Source of the DNA: JBBSUQ01 sp964389755
Lineage (GTDB): Bacteria > Bacteroidota > Bacteroidia > Flavobacteriales_D > Crocinitomicaceae
Direction: 5' to 3'
Length of the DNA: 64,000 nucleotides
Assembly (NCBI GenBank): GCA_964389755.1
Contig: CAYMEW010000008.1
Location: 1-64,000 of the forward strand
Below are positions 35,495 to 43,371 of the stretch, piece after piece. The notes under the pieces are model-generated. The model was not told the origin of the DNA and did no database searches. It saw nothing but the letters and a program-made list of their open reading frames with translations. Position 1 is the first letter of the stretch. The number at the start of each line of letters is the position of its first letter. The translations under genes and the position numbers were made by a program.

Positions 35495-36076
35495 TCAGAA
35501 GTTCAGTTGTAAGCCGATGCCGGTAGCGGACGGATTTAACTGCACCGACTGCCCGAGCAGCGGTTTTCCGTTCTTTCGATGCATCATGAACATCACGGTA
35601 TCAAAAAGCAGCAGGAATCCGCCCTGGTAAATGACGGAGGTCCCGTAACCGCGGAGCATGTCCGAATCTCGCCGTTCACCCATTTCGCGCAGCAAAAAGC
35701 CGCAAGTCACATAGGCCACATCCAGCCCGGCGTTGAAGGCAAGTATACGTTCCATGCGCAGTTGGTTCTGCAGGTTCTGATCAGTGGTCAGTACGCTGCG
35801 CTCTTCTTTGACGGCTGCGAGGTAACCGAGTCCGGCAATGCCGAGGTTAACTGCGCTGAACATCATGTTCATGTCGTAGGTATATTGTTGCCCGAGGGAG
35901 CCATTGCGATAACGGATGAGGCTGAAAGCCGTATTTGCGAGCGCCCAACTACCGAGAACGGTCATGCCGCTTTTATTAATATGCACCCTGCCGGACTTCA
36001 CGTTTTCCGGGATGGCATTTTGTGCCCGTGCGAACAGTGATGCTGTGAGGAGGACTATGAGTGTCAGTTTGTGCAT
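35495..36076 (-). CDS. DUF6992-like exported membrane-associated protein
   Basis: The 193-residue protein starts with a signal peptide (cut near FARAQ) and then has three or four moderately hydrophobic segments (about 36-52, 66-86, 118-136, 150-168). Small-residue patterns such as GMTVLGSWALAN and FSAVNLGIAGLGYLAA suggest the Bacteroidota family DUF6992, function unknown. The ATG at 36076 is preferred because it begins a clean signal peptide, and the frame from 36130 adds unlikely sequence. It is divergent from the SecD-like lipoprotein gene. Confidence 0.65.
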   Translation of the reverse strand: MHKLTLIVLLTASLFARAQNAIPENVKSGRVHINKSGMTVLGSWALANTAFSLIRYRNGSLGQQYTYDMNMMFSAVNLGIAGLGYLAAVKEERSVLTTDQNLQNQLRMERILAFNAGLDVAYVTCGFLLREMGERRDSDMLRGYGTSVIYQGGFLLLFDTVMFMMHRKNGKPLLGQSVQLNPSATGIGLQLNF

Positions 36077-36209
36077 GGTAAGCGAACAATTGCGGATGTG
36101 GTAAAGTTCTCTGCGGGATAAGAAAGCCATAATTAACCGTTAAGAAACGGCTAACAGGAAACAGAAATTCGTATCTTCCCGCTCCAAAAAGCAGCACCCG
36201 ATCACAGTT

Positions 36210-37358
36210 ATGAAATATTTGCTCTGTTTCCCGCTTATCCTGCTCACAGTCAGTCTTTCTACCTGCGGGAATGCGCCTTCGAACTCCGGTAATCATAGTT
36301 TCACGATCACTTTGCGTTATTCCGTGCCCGACGCGCTTGAAGCAGTGATGTATACAGATCACAGCATTTTCCTGCAAACGACGACTTATTACCTTCAAAA
36401 ACTCGCTGCCGAGCCACAAGGAGATGCCTTAACGCTTTTTTTAGACAGCTTTGAAGAGCTCTTCCCCGACCGGGATATCGAAAGCCTGATTGATCTGAAA
36501 AAGGCAAAGGACTTCACACCTGGGTGTTCACCCGCGGAATTACAAAATTACCTGCGCCGCCAGGTTATGCAAACGGGCAGTTCGGTGATCGAAGCTCTGC
36601 GTGAACGTGTTTCCGGACAAACTCGCTCCAATCCGGAGATCCTTTCGCACACCGCGGGAAGCATTCGTGTGAAGGTAAAGGGCATACACGATCCCCAATT
36701 ATTGGAAAAAGCCCTTTCGGCACAGGCACAGTTAATCATGTGTGAAGTATACCCCTGGCAGGAAATGGACCAAACGCTGCGGGAAGCATTGCAGGATTAC
36801 GATCCTTCGGCAACTTCTGACGAGGCGCAAACCAGGTATTCATTCTTTCAAAAAACCGGGACGAATGACGCCGTTTTTGTACCGGAAAAGTACTTCGAGT
36901 CGGTTAAAGTAATGCTCCAATCCGACCGTTTTCGCAGTCACTTCCCGAAAGACCTCCGTTTTGCGTGGGGAACGGGTACACATAATACGCTTTCACCGGA
37001 TGAGGCAGGCCGCTATTTATATGCACTTCACCTGAGTCCGCAGCGGGAACAGATCACAAATGCGGACATCGAAACCGTCCTGGTATTCGATCAGTCGGGT
37101 GCAACCGATGTAATCACGCTCGAAATGAACGAGAAAGGTCGTGAAAAACTGGCACAAATGACTTTAAAGAATGTAAACAGAGCCCTGGCCATTGTCGTAA
37201 ACGGACAGGTGTGGAGTGCCCCGTATGTTCTCTCGCCCATTACGGAAGGAAGTTTGCAGATCAGCGGAACCGGGTATGACACAGACGTCACCCTCTTCAA
37301 AGCGGGATTCGGGAAAACGGCGTATCCTGTAAAGGTGGAGATCGCGGAAGTAAAGTGA
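36210..37358 (+). CDS. Lipoprotein resembling the periplasmic domain of SecD
   Basis: The 382-residue protein has a signal peptide with lipobox LSTC (Cys about residue 19), so it should be lipid-anchored. From about residue 130 to the end it follows the large periplasmic P1 region of Bacteroidota SecD/SecDF: VIEALRERVS, GSIRVKVKGIHDPQLLEKAL, FPKDLRFAWG, VITLEMNEKGREKLAQMT, RALAIVVNGQVWSAPYVL and ITEGSLQISGT, ending with a TAYPVKV strand where SecD would enter its membrane part. No membrane helices follow, so it cannot be a SecD channel-partner itself. It may be a chaperone-like relic or a new periplasmic factor. The neighbour on the left is divergent. Confidence 0.75.
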   Translation: MKYLLCFPLILLTVSLSTCGNAPSNSGNHSFTITLRYSVPDALEAVMYTDHSIFLQTTTYYLQKLAAEPQGDALTLFLDSFEELFPDRDIESLIDLKKAKDFTPGCSPAELQNYLRRQVMQTGSSVIEALRERVSGQTRSNPEILSHTAGSIRVKVKGIHDPQLLEKALSAQAQLIMCEVYPWQEMDQTLREALQDYDPSATSDEAQTRYSFFQKTGTNDAVFVPEKYFESVKVMLQSDRFRSHFPKDLRFAWGTGTHNTLSPDEAGRYLYALHLSPQREQITNADIETVLVFDQSGATDVITLEMNEKGREKLAQMTLKNVNRALAIVVNGQVWSAPYVLSPITEGSLQISGTGYDTDVTLFKAGFGKTAYPVKVEIAEVK

Positions 37359-37371
37359 TCGTTTCCTCTCA

Positions 37372-37412
37372 AAACGAAAAAACCCCGAAAGTTTTCACTT
37401 CCGGGGTTTGTA
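37372..37412. terminator. Bidirectional terminator between convergent genes
   Basis: A stem of AACCCCGAAAG (37381-37391) with CTTCCGGGGTT (37398-37408, one G-T pair) separates the SecD-like gene and accC. On the minus strand it is followed by an A-run complement (T-rich), and on the plus strand by TTTG, so it can end both transcripts. Confidence 0.8.
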
Positions 37413-37429
37413 TGTGTTTCTGACTGGTT

Positions 37430-38764
37430 TTAGAATTTGAAGGTCTCCATGAACTTGGTCGTGAAGTTTCCTTTGCCGAAGTCGGGGTCTTCCATGAGCT
37501 TTTGATGGAAGGGAATCGTGGTTTTGATGCCTTCGATGATGTATTCGTCGAGGGCGCGTTTCATTTTGAGGATGGCTTCCTCGCGCGTTTGCGCTACCAC
37601 GATCAGTTTGGAGATCATCGAATCGTAGTTCGGCGGGATGGTATATCCTGCGTACACGTGCGTATCGATCCGTACTCCGTGGCCACCAGGTGAATGGTAA
37701 GAGGTGATCTTACCCGGTGACGGACGGAAATCCGCGTAGGGATCTTCGGCGTTGATACGGCACTGGATGGCGTGCATCTGCGGATAATAGTTCATTCCGC
37801 TGATCTTGTGCCCGGCCGCGATCTTGATCTGCTCTTTAATGAGGTCGTAATTAATCACTTCTTCGGTGATGGTGTGCTCCACCTGGATCCGCGTGTTCAT
37901 CTCCATGAAGTAGAAATCGCGGTTCTTATCAACGAGGAACTCAACTGTACCCACACCCTCATATTTTACGGCTTTCGCTGCTTTTACGGCAGCCTCACCC
38001 ATCTTCTCGCGGAGTTCGTCGGTCATGAACGGAGACGGTGTCTCTTCGACGAGTTTCTGGTGACGGCGCTGAATGGAGCAATCGCGCTCGGAGAGGTGAC
38101 AGGCATTTCCGAACTGGTCACCCGCGATCTGGATCTCGATGTGACGTGGTTCTTCGATGTATTTTTCCATGTAGATCCCGTCGTTTCCGAAAGCGGCACC
38201 GGCTTCCTGGCGTGCGGAATTCCACTGGTGTTCCATTTCTTCTTCTTTCCAGACGATGCGCATTCCCTTTCCTCCTCCGCCGGCGGTTGCCTTGAGAATG
38301 ATCGGGTATTTGACGGTCTTGGCCATCTTTTTAGCATCGTCGAGATCTTTCAGGAGTCCTTTAGATCCGGGGATACAGGGAACGCCCGCTTTGAGCATGG
38401 TTGCCTTGGCCGTGGCCTTGTCTCCCATGTTTGCGATCTGATCGGGAAGTGCACCGATAAACTTGATGCCGTGTTCCTGGCATACTTTGGAGAACTTCTC
38501 ATTTTCGGAGAGGAACCCGTATCCGGGGTGAATGGCGTCGGCATTGGTGATTTCCGCTGCCGCGATGATATTGGGGATGGAGAGGTACGATTTTGCACTT
38601 ACTGCAGGCCCGATGCACACTGCTTCATCAGCGAAGCGCACGGGGAGACTTTCTTTATCGGCAGTGGAATATACCGCAACCGTTTTGATTCCCATTTCCT
38701 TGCAGGTTCTGATTACACGCAGCGCGATCTCGCCGCGGTTGGCAATCAAAATTTTCTTGAACAT
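37430..38764 (-). CDS. accC: Acetyl-CoA carboxylase, biotin carboxylase subunit
   Basis: The 444-residue ATP-grasp enzyme carboxylates biotin on AccB with bicarbonate and ATP. The start MFKKILIANRGEIALRVIRT, the glycine-rich KATAGGGGKGMR loop and the biotin/ATP-site ERDCSIQRRHQKLVEE stretch are intact, and MNTRIQVEHTITEE follows in the catalytic part. It is the last gene of the pdxA-to-accC run, 69 bp after accB. A strong terminator follows its stop. Confidence 0.97.
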   Translation of the reverse strand: MFKKILIANRGEIALRVIRTCKEMGIKTVAVYSTADKESLPVRFADEAVCIGPAVSAKSYLSIPNIIAAAEITNADAIHPGYGFLSENEKFSKVCQEHGIKFIGALPDQIANMGDKATAKATMLKAGVPCIPGSKGLLKDLDDAKKMAKTVKYPIILKATAGGGGKGMRIVWKEEEMEHQWNSARQEAGAAFGNDGIYMEKYIEEPRHIEIQIAGDQFGNACHLSERDCSIQRRHQKLVEETPSPFMTDELREKMGEAAVKAAKAVKYEGVGTVEFLVDKNRDFYFMEMNTRIQVEHTITEEVINYDLIKEQIKIAAGHKISGMNYYPQMHAIQCRINAEDPYADFRPSPGKITSYHSPGGHGVRIDTHVYAGYTIPPNYDSMISKLIVVAQTREEAILKMKRALDEYIIEGIKTTIPFHQKLMEDPDFGKGNFTTKFMETFKF

Positions 38765-38833
38765 ACTTTCGTAGTTTTAGTTAACAACCTTTCGTGCCGG
38801 GACGTGTGACTATTCACCGGCCATGAAAACCAA

Positions 38834-39343
38834 TTAAGACGGATCTACCAGGAAAAGTGGCTGATCATATTCTACCGGAGTGGCATCGTCAACGAGTACT
38901 TTTACGATCTTACCGGATACTTCGGCTTCGATTTCGTTGAAGAGCTTCATGGCTTCGATGATGCATACGGTATCTCCTTTAGTAACGGAGTTTCCAACGG
39001 ATACAAACGGATCTTTATCCGGTCCGGAAGAACGGTAGAACGTACCGATCATCGGGGATTTAACCGTGATGTATTTGGAATCGTCTGCTGTTTCTTTTTT
39101 CTCTGTGGAAGCTGCAGGTGCTGCTGCAGGAGCCGCTGCCTGTACGGGTTGAGCTACAGGTGCAGCCGCAGGCATCTGTGCCGGAGCAGGCGACTGAACA
39201 ATGATCGGCTGCTGCTGATCGTTCCCTTTGTTCTTCGGTTGCGCCTTAATGATGATCTTGAAATCTTTCTTTTCGATCTCCACTTCGTGAACACCCGATT
39301 TTGAAACGAACTTGATCAGGTCCTGAATTTCTGAAATATTCAT
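38834..39343 (-). CDS. accB: Biotin carboxyl carrier protein
   Basis: The 169-residue protein has the N-terminal helix-loop region, an Ala/Pro-rich hinge (about 50-80) and the biotinyl domain with the EAMKLFNEIEA motif; Lys133 is the biotin site. It shuttles carboxybiotin between AccC and the carboxyltransferase, whose genes are not in this window. It is placed between fabH and accC, the usual order. Confidence 0.96.
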   Translation of the reverse strand: MNISEIQDLIKFVSKSGVHEVEIEKKDFKIIIKAQPKNKGNDQQQPIIVQSPAPAQMPAAAPVAQPVQAAAPAAAPAASTEKKETADDSKYITVKSPMIGTFYRSSGPDKDPFVSVGNSVTKGDTVCIIEAMKLFNEIEAEVSGKIVKVLVDDATPVEYDQPLFLVDPS

Positions 39344-39379
39344 AATTTTTCGATTAAGAGTTCTTAAAAGTACTATTTT

Positions 39380-40369
39380 TTACGAATTGTAAGCCCATTT
39401 TACATAAACGGCGCCCCAGGTAAAACCACCTCCGAATGCGGAGAGTATAAGTGTGTCTCCTTTCTTGAGTTGTTTTTCATAATCCCAGAGACAAAGCGGC
39501 AGGGTTCCCGCTGTGGTATTGCCATAGCGCTGTATGTTTATCATCACCTTTTCTTTGGGAAGTCCCATGCGGTCAGCCGTTGCATCGATGATGCGCAGGT
39601 TCGCCTGGTGTGGCACCAGCCAGTCCACATCCTCGCTGGAAAGCTGGTTCTTTTCCATGATCTCTGCAGATACTTCCGCCATGTTGGTCACGGCGAATTT
39701 GAAAACCTGTTTTCCTTCCTGCTTCACGAAATGCAGGCGTTTCTCAACGGATTCGATTGTTGGGGGACAGGCGCTTCCGCCTCCTGGTTGAACAAGGTAC
39801 TGACGACCGGAGCCGTCTGCACGAAGAATAAAGTCCATAACTCCGAGTCCTTCCTCGTTCGGTTCGAGCAGGGCTGCACCGGCACCGTCTCCGAAGATAA
39901 CGCAGGTTGTGCGGTCCTCGTAATCGAGGATCGAACTCATTTTATCGACCCCTACCACGATTACTTTCTTATAACGACCGGTCTCGATGAACTGTGAACC
40001 GGTTGAGAGTGCATAGATAAACCCGGAGCAGGCGGCAATGAGGTCGAAGCCCCATGCGTTCTTCATACCGGTCTTATCGCACAATACGTTGGAGGTGCTT
40101 GGAAAAGGATAATCGGGTGTTACGGTAGCCACGATCACGAGGTCCACGTCCATGGGATCGGTACCGGTTTTGGCCAGCAGTCCTTTTACGGCTTCCGCTG
40201 CCATGTCCGAAGACGCCCCGTTACGCAGTATCCTGCGTTCTTTGATGCCTGTACGTGTGGTGATCCACTCATCGGAGGTATCGACGATCTTCGCCAGATC
40301 CTCGTTCGTCATGACGTCTTCGGGAACATATCCCTGAATTCCTGTAATAGCAGCAGTAATCTTTCCCAT
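39380..40369 (-). CDS. fabH: Beta-ketoacyl-ACP synthase III
   Basis: The 329-residue enzyme starts fatty-acid chains from acetyl-CoA and malonyl-ACP. The catalytic triad is visible: Cys114 (AACSGF), His254 (VPHQANLRI) and Asn284 (YGNTTAGT). Length and order match. It follows plsX by only 3 bp and precedes accB. Confidence 0.96.
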   Translation of the reverse strand: MGKITAAITGIQGYVPEDVMTNEDLAKIVDTSDEWITTRTGIKERRILRNGASSDMAAEAVKGLLAKTGTDPMDVDLVIVATVTPDYPFPSTSNVLCDKTGMKNAWGFDLIAACSGFIYALSTGSQFIETGRYKKVIVVGVDKMSSILDYEDRTTCVIFGDGAGAALLEPNEEGLGVMDFILRADGSGRQYLVQPGGGSACPPTIESVEKRLHFVKQEGKQVFKFAVTNMAEVSAEIMEKNQLSSEDVDWLVPHQANLRIIDATADRMGLPKEKVMINIQRYGNTTAGTLPLCLWDYEKQLKKGDTLILSAFGGGFTWGAVYVKWAYNS

Positions 40370-40372
40370 AAT

Positions 40373-41311
40373 TTAATTAAATGCTTCATTTACACGGCTT
40401 GCCAGTGCTGAACGGGCGACGTCGTATGCATGAATGATCATGTTTTTAACAGCGATGTCATTGGAGATCCCGTGACCGATAACCACGTTTCCGCGCACTC
40501 CGAGAATGGGCGTTCCGCCGTAGTTCTCATAATTGAAGCGATCAAAGTACTCGTCGGAGATGCCGCGTTTTTTCATGAGGCTGTAGATACCCTCGGCCTC
40601 TTTGAGCACCACGTTTCCTGTAAATCCGTCGCATACGATCACATCGGCCTTTCCTGTAAAGAGGTCGCGACCTTCGATATTCCCGATAAAGTTTACATCA
40701 TCGGATTCGGCCAGCAATTTATGGGCTGAGATCGTCAGGAGGTTTCCTTTGGATTCTTCTTCACCGATATTCAGCAGGCCGACGGTCGGATTTTCGACGC
40801 CATATACATTTTTACTGTAGAGCGTTCCGAGAATGGCGAACTGGTAGAGCACGTCCGGCTTGCAATCGGCATTGGAACCGACATCAAGCAGGATACTCTG
40901 AGAACCGTTCACAGTGGGCAGCGTGGATGTAATGCACGGGCGGATGATGCCGGGGATGGTGTTGATCTTGTAGATCGCCCCAACGAGCATGGCGCCGGTG
41001 TTGCCGGTACTGGCAAACACATCGAGCTTTTTCCCAGCGAGCAGGTCAAAGCCTACCGAGATACTGCTATTCGGTTTTTGCGGGATCGCACGCGTGGGAT
41101 GGTCGTGCATGGTAATTACATCGGGAGCGTGTACGATCTCGTAGTCGGTTTCACGTTCTCCCAATGCAGAAAGGCCACTCAGGATCTGATCCCGGTCGCC
41201 TACCAATACCAACGTTGCATCCTGAGGAAGTTCTTTCTTAGCAAGAACAGCCCCGGACACATTTGCATCCGGAGCAAAATCTCCGCCTAAAACATCAATT
41301 CCTATCCTCAT
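40373..41311 (-). CDS. plsX: Phosphate acyltransferase PlsX
   Basis: The 312-residue protein makes acyl-phosphate from acyl-ACP for phospholipid synthesis. The start MRIGIDVLGGDFAP and the later motifs ALVDVGSN-like (LLDVGSNADCKP), FIGNIEGRDLFTGKADVIVCDGF and TGNVVLKE are typical. It lies 28 bp after rpmF and just before fabH in the well-known lipid-synthesis order. Confidence 0.96.
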   Translation of the reverse strand: MRIGIDVLGGDFAPDANVSGAVLAKKELPQDATLVLVGDRDQILSGLSALGERETDYEIVHAPDVITMHDHPTRAIPQKPNSSISVGFDLLAGKKLDVFASTGNTGAMLVGAIYKINTIPGIIRPCITSTLPTVNGSQSILLDVGSNADCKPDVLYQFAILGTLYSKNVYGVENPTVGLLNIGEEESKGNLLTISAHKLLAESDDVNFIGNIEGRDLFTGKADVIVCDGFTGNVVLKEAEGIYSLMKKRGISDEYFDRFNYENYGGTPILGVRGNVVIGHGISNDIAVKNMIIHAYDVARSALASRVNEAFN

Positions 41312-41339
41312 GAAGAATAAAAATTTCTGACGCAGTTAT

Positions 41340-41531
41340 TTAAACCGCAACCTCTTTCTCAGCAACTACTTTACCTTTATAGTAAAGTTTTCCTTCATGC
41401 CAGTGAGCATGGTGAAACAAATGAGGTTGTCCGGTTGTCGGACAAGTCGCAATGTTTTTTGCAACTGCTTTCACATGCGTTCTACGTTTGTCGCGACGTG
41501 TACTGGACTGTCTGCGTTTAGGATGTGCCAT
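41340..41531 (-). CDS. rpmF: Ribosomal protein L32
   Basis: The 63-residue basic protein has the L32 start AHPKRRQSSTRRDKRRTH. It keeps only one cysteine (ATCPTTG) where the zinc-binding form of other bacteria has four, so it should not bind zinc in the classical way. This low-cysteine form is usual for Bacteroidota. It is followed by plsX and preceded by the DUF177 gene, a very common order. Confidence 0.96.
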   Translation of the reverse strand: MAHPKRRQSSTRRDKRRTHVKAVAKNIATCPTTGQPHLFHHAHWHEGKLYYKGKVVAEKEVAV

Positions 41532-41552
41532 TTTACTTTATTTAATCTATTC

Positions 41553-42140
41553 TTAATTCAAATTTTTCAAAATCGACCACCTCGGGTCTATGTTATCGTC
41601 CGGATCGGTATCAGGATCATCATCTCCCTCATCCTCCGGATCGTCCCATTCTGTATCTTCATCATCGTCTTCCGGAAGTTCATCTTCTGTCAGTTCATAC
41701 TGTTTCAGGACTTCGAGCACCTCCGGGTTGCATTCCCCTTCGGGATGCACGCATCGGGCAGGCAGCGACACGGTGATCATTTCATAGATCTGTTCGCGTA
41801 CGTCCAACTCGAATGCATCGGGGGAAATTATGATGAGTGATTCATCATCACTCTCCCCGGTTCCGAACTTGTAAATGTAGCGGTATTCGCCGCTTACAGG
41901 AACTTCGATCGGATCGTTGCACCGGTCACAGGAGGTAAAGACCTTCCCGGAAAACGAAAAATCGGCCAGGAGCATTATTTCTTTCTTCTCCAGCTTCAGG
42001 TCCACATGAACCGATCCGCTGTGAATGATCGAATACTCCAGGTCTTCAAAGAACGCATCTGAAATCTCAAACTCAAAGTCGTGAAACCCCAGTTTCAAGC
42101 CCGCAAAAGGAATAATATAATCACGATTCGATTTCCGCAC
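41553..42140 (-). CDS. DUF177/YceD-family protein
   Basis: The 195-residue protein has the DUF177 core with a CDRC motif (CDRCNDPIEVPVSG, about residues 69-82) and a second Cys pair near CVHPEGEC, followed by a very acidic tail (about 150-190, mostly Asp and Glu). In other bacteria YceD-type proteins are encoded before rpmF and influence 23S rRNA or ribosome maturation. The exact role here is unproven. The 21-bp spacing to rpmF indicates one transcript, read from a -7 box 18 nt upstream. Confidence 0.88.
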   Translation of the reverse strand: MRKSNRDYIIPFAGLKLGFHDFEFEISDAFFEDLEYSIIHSGSVHVDLKLEKKEIMLLADFSFSGKVFTSCDRCNDPIEVPVSGEYRYIYKFGTGESDDESLIIISPDAFELDVREQIYEMITVSLPARCVHPEGECNPEVLEVLKQYELTEDELPEDDDEDTEWDDPEDEGDDDPDTDPDDNIDPRWSILKNLN

Positions 42141-42158
42141 TCACTAAAAATTGGACGG

Positions 42159-42166
42159 CAAAGTTA
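42159..42166 (-). promoter_or_regulatory. -7 box for the rpmF-plsX-fabH-acc operon
   Basis: On the minus strand this reads TAACTTTG and lies 18 nt before the DUF177 start. No good TTTG sits at the -33 distance, so the call rests on the -7 box and its place. Confidence 0.55.
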
Positions 42167-42224
42167 ACATTTTAAACCGATACTTGTTAATATCTGCCGA
42201 TATATTTCTTTTTTTTCGTCGGGA

Positions 42225-43325
42225 TCAGTTATCCCGGTCGTTTCCGCGCCGTTTATCAGACAATCCGACGGGCAGCGGATTTGAATTCATTTCTTTGTAG
42301 GCCTGCCGTTGCCGGAAAATATCCATGGCGAGGTAGATCGCCTGGCGCGTGGAGGCTTCGGAAGCTTTGTTCTGCCCTGCAATATCGAAGGCCGTACCGT
42401 GATCGGGGGAAGTCCGAACGATCGGAAGGCCCGCCGTAAAGTTTACTCCCTCATCAAAAGCAAGCGCCTTGAAGGCTGTAAGTCCCTGGTCGTGATACAT
42501 CGCTACTACCGCGTCGTAAGTGCTGCGTGCTTCCGATCCGAAGAATCCGTCTGCAGGGAAAGGACCGAACGCGAGGATACTCTCATTTTTGGCCTGGTTG
42601 ATCGCAGGCGTAATGATCTCCTGCTCTTCCGTCCCCATTTTCCCGTTCTCACCGGCATGCGGGTTCAGTCCCAGAACGGCGATGCGCGGACGCCCGATGC
42701 CGAAGTCACGGATCAGACTCTGGCTGACCTCCCGGATCTTTTGAAGAATTTTCTCACGCGTTAGTTTCGCACTTACTTCGTTGAGCGGAATGTGCGTTGT
42801 TACAAGTGCCACACGCAGGTTCCCGGCCACCATCATCATGAGCGCATCCTCCGATTTTGCGAGGTGTGCGAGGTATTCGGTATGTCCCGGAAACTGGAAG
42901 CCTGATTTGGCCATAGCCTGCTTGGAGATGGGTGCCGTTACAAGTACGTCCACTTTCCCGGCCGCGAGATCTTCGGTCGCTTTTTCAAGCGAAAGGTAAG
43001 CGTATTTCCCACCGGTCTCGTTCATTTCACCGAGGGTGATGCTTACATCCTCGTTCCAGGCACTGACCACGTTCACTTTGCGCGGCTTGGCTTCGTCAGC
43101 CGTTTTGCACGAGTTGAAGTTAAAGTCGTTGGCATCCGTCGTTTTCTTATGGTAAGAGATCACCTTGGGATTGGCATAGATGACAGGAGTGCAGTCGAGC
43201 AACAACCGATTGTCGGACAGTGCTTTGATCACCACTTCCGGACCGATCCCGTTGACATCGCCGATCGAAATCCCCACGCGTACGGTGGTACTTCGTCCCT
43301 GTTCTTTTTCTTTCTCCTTTTCCAT
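42225..43325 (-). CDS. pdxA: 4-hydroxythreonine-4-phosphate dehydrogenase
   Basis: The 366-residue enzyme oxidises 4-phosphohydroxy-L-threonine in the route to pyridoxal phosphate. The pattern GISIGDVNGIGPEV near the start, FPGHTEYLA with a metal-binding His, and MYHDQGL later are the family hallmarks. A stretch of MEKEKEKEQGRS at the N-terminus is unusual but short. The ATG at 43325 is chosen over a TTG at 43331. It lies 84 bp upstream of the DUF177 gene, with which it may be co-transcribed or separated by the second promoter. Confidence 0.95.
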   Translation of the reverse strand: MEKEKEKEQGRSTTVRVGISIGDVNGIGPEVVIKALSDNRLLLDCTPVIYANPKVISYHKKTTDANDFNFNSCKTADEAKPRKVNVVSAWNEDVSITLGEMNETGGKYAYLSLEKATEDLAAGKVDVLVTAPISKQAMAKSGFQFPGHTEYLAHLAKSEDALMMMVAGNLRVALVTTHIPLNEVSAKLTREKILQKIREVSQSLIRDFGIGRPRIAVLGLNPHAGENGKMGTEEQEIITPAINQAKNESILAFGPFPADGFFGSEARSTYDAVVAMYHDQGLTAFKALAFDEGVNFTAGLPIVRTSPDHGTAFDIAGQNKASEASTRQAIYLAMDIFRQRQAYKEMNSNPLPVGLSDKRRGNDRDN

Positions 43326-43347
43326 AGACAAGCGCTCTTTTGCGGAA

Positions 43348-43355
43348 CAAAGTTA
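43348..43355 (-). promoter_or_regulatory. -7 box for pdxA
   Basis: On the minus strand this reads TAACTTTG, 22 nt before the pdxA ATG. It sits in the short gap after the large MORN-repeat gene. Confidence 0.5.
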
Positions 43356-43371
43356 ACAATCCTTCGTGAAC

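Noticed and set aside
37772..38809. Long plus-strand ORF opposite accC
   Set aside because: It is the antisense shadow of a well-conserved biotin carboxylase gene and has no recognisable domain of its own.
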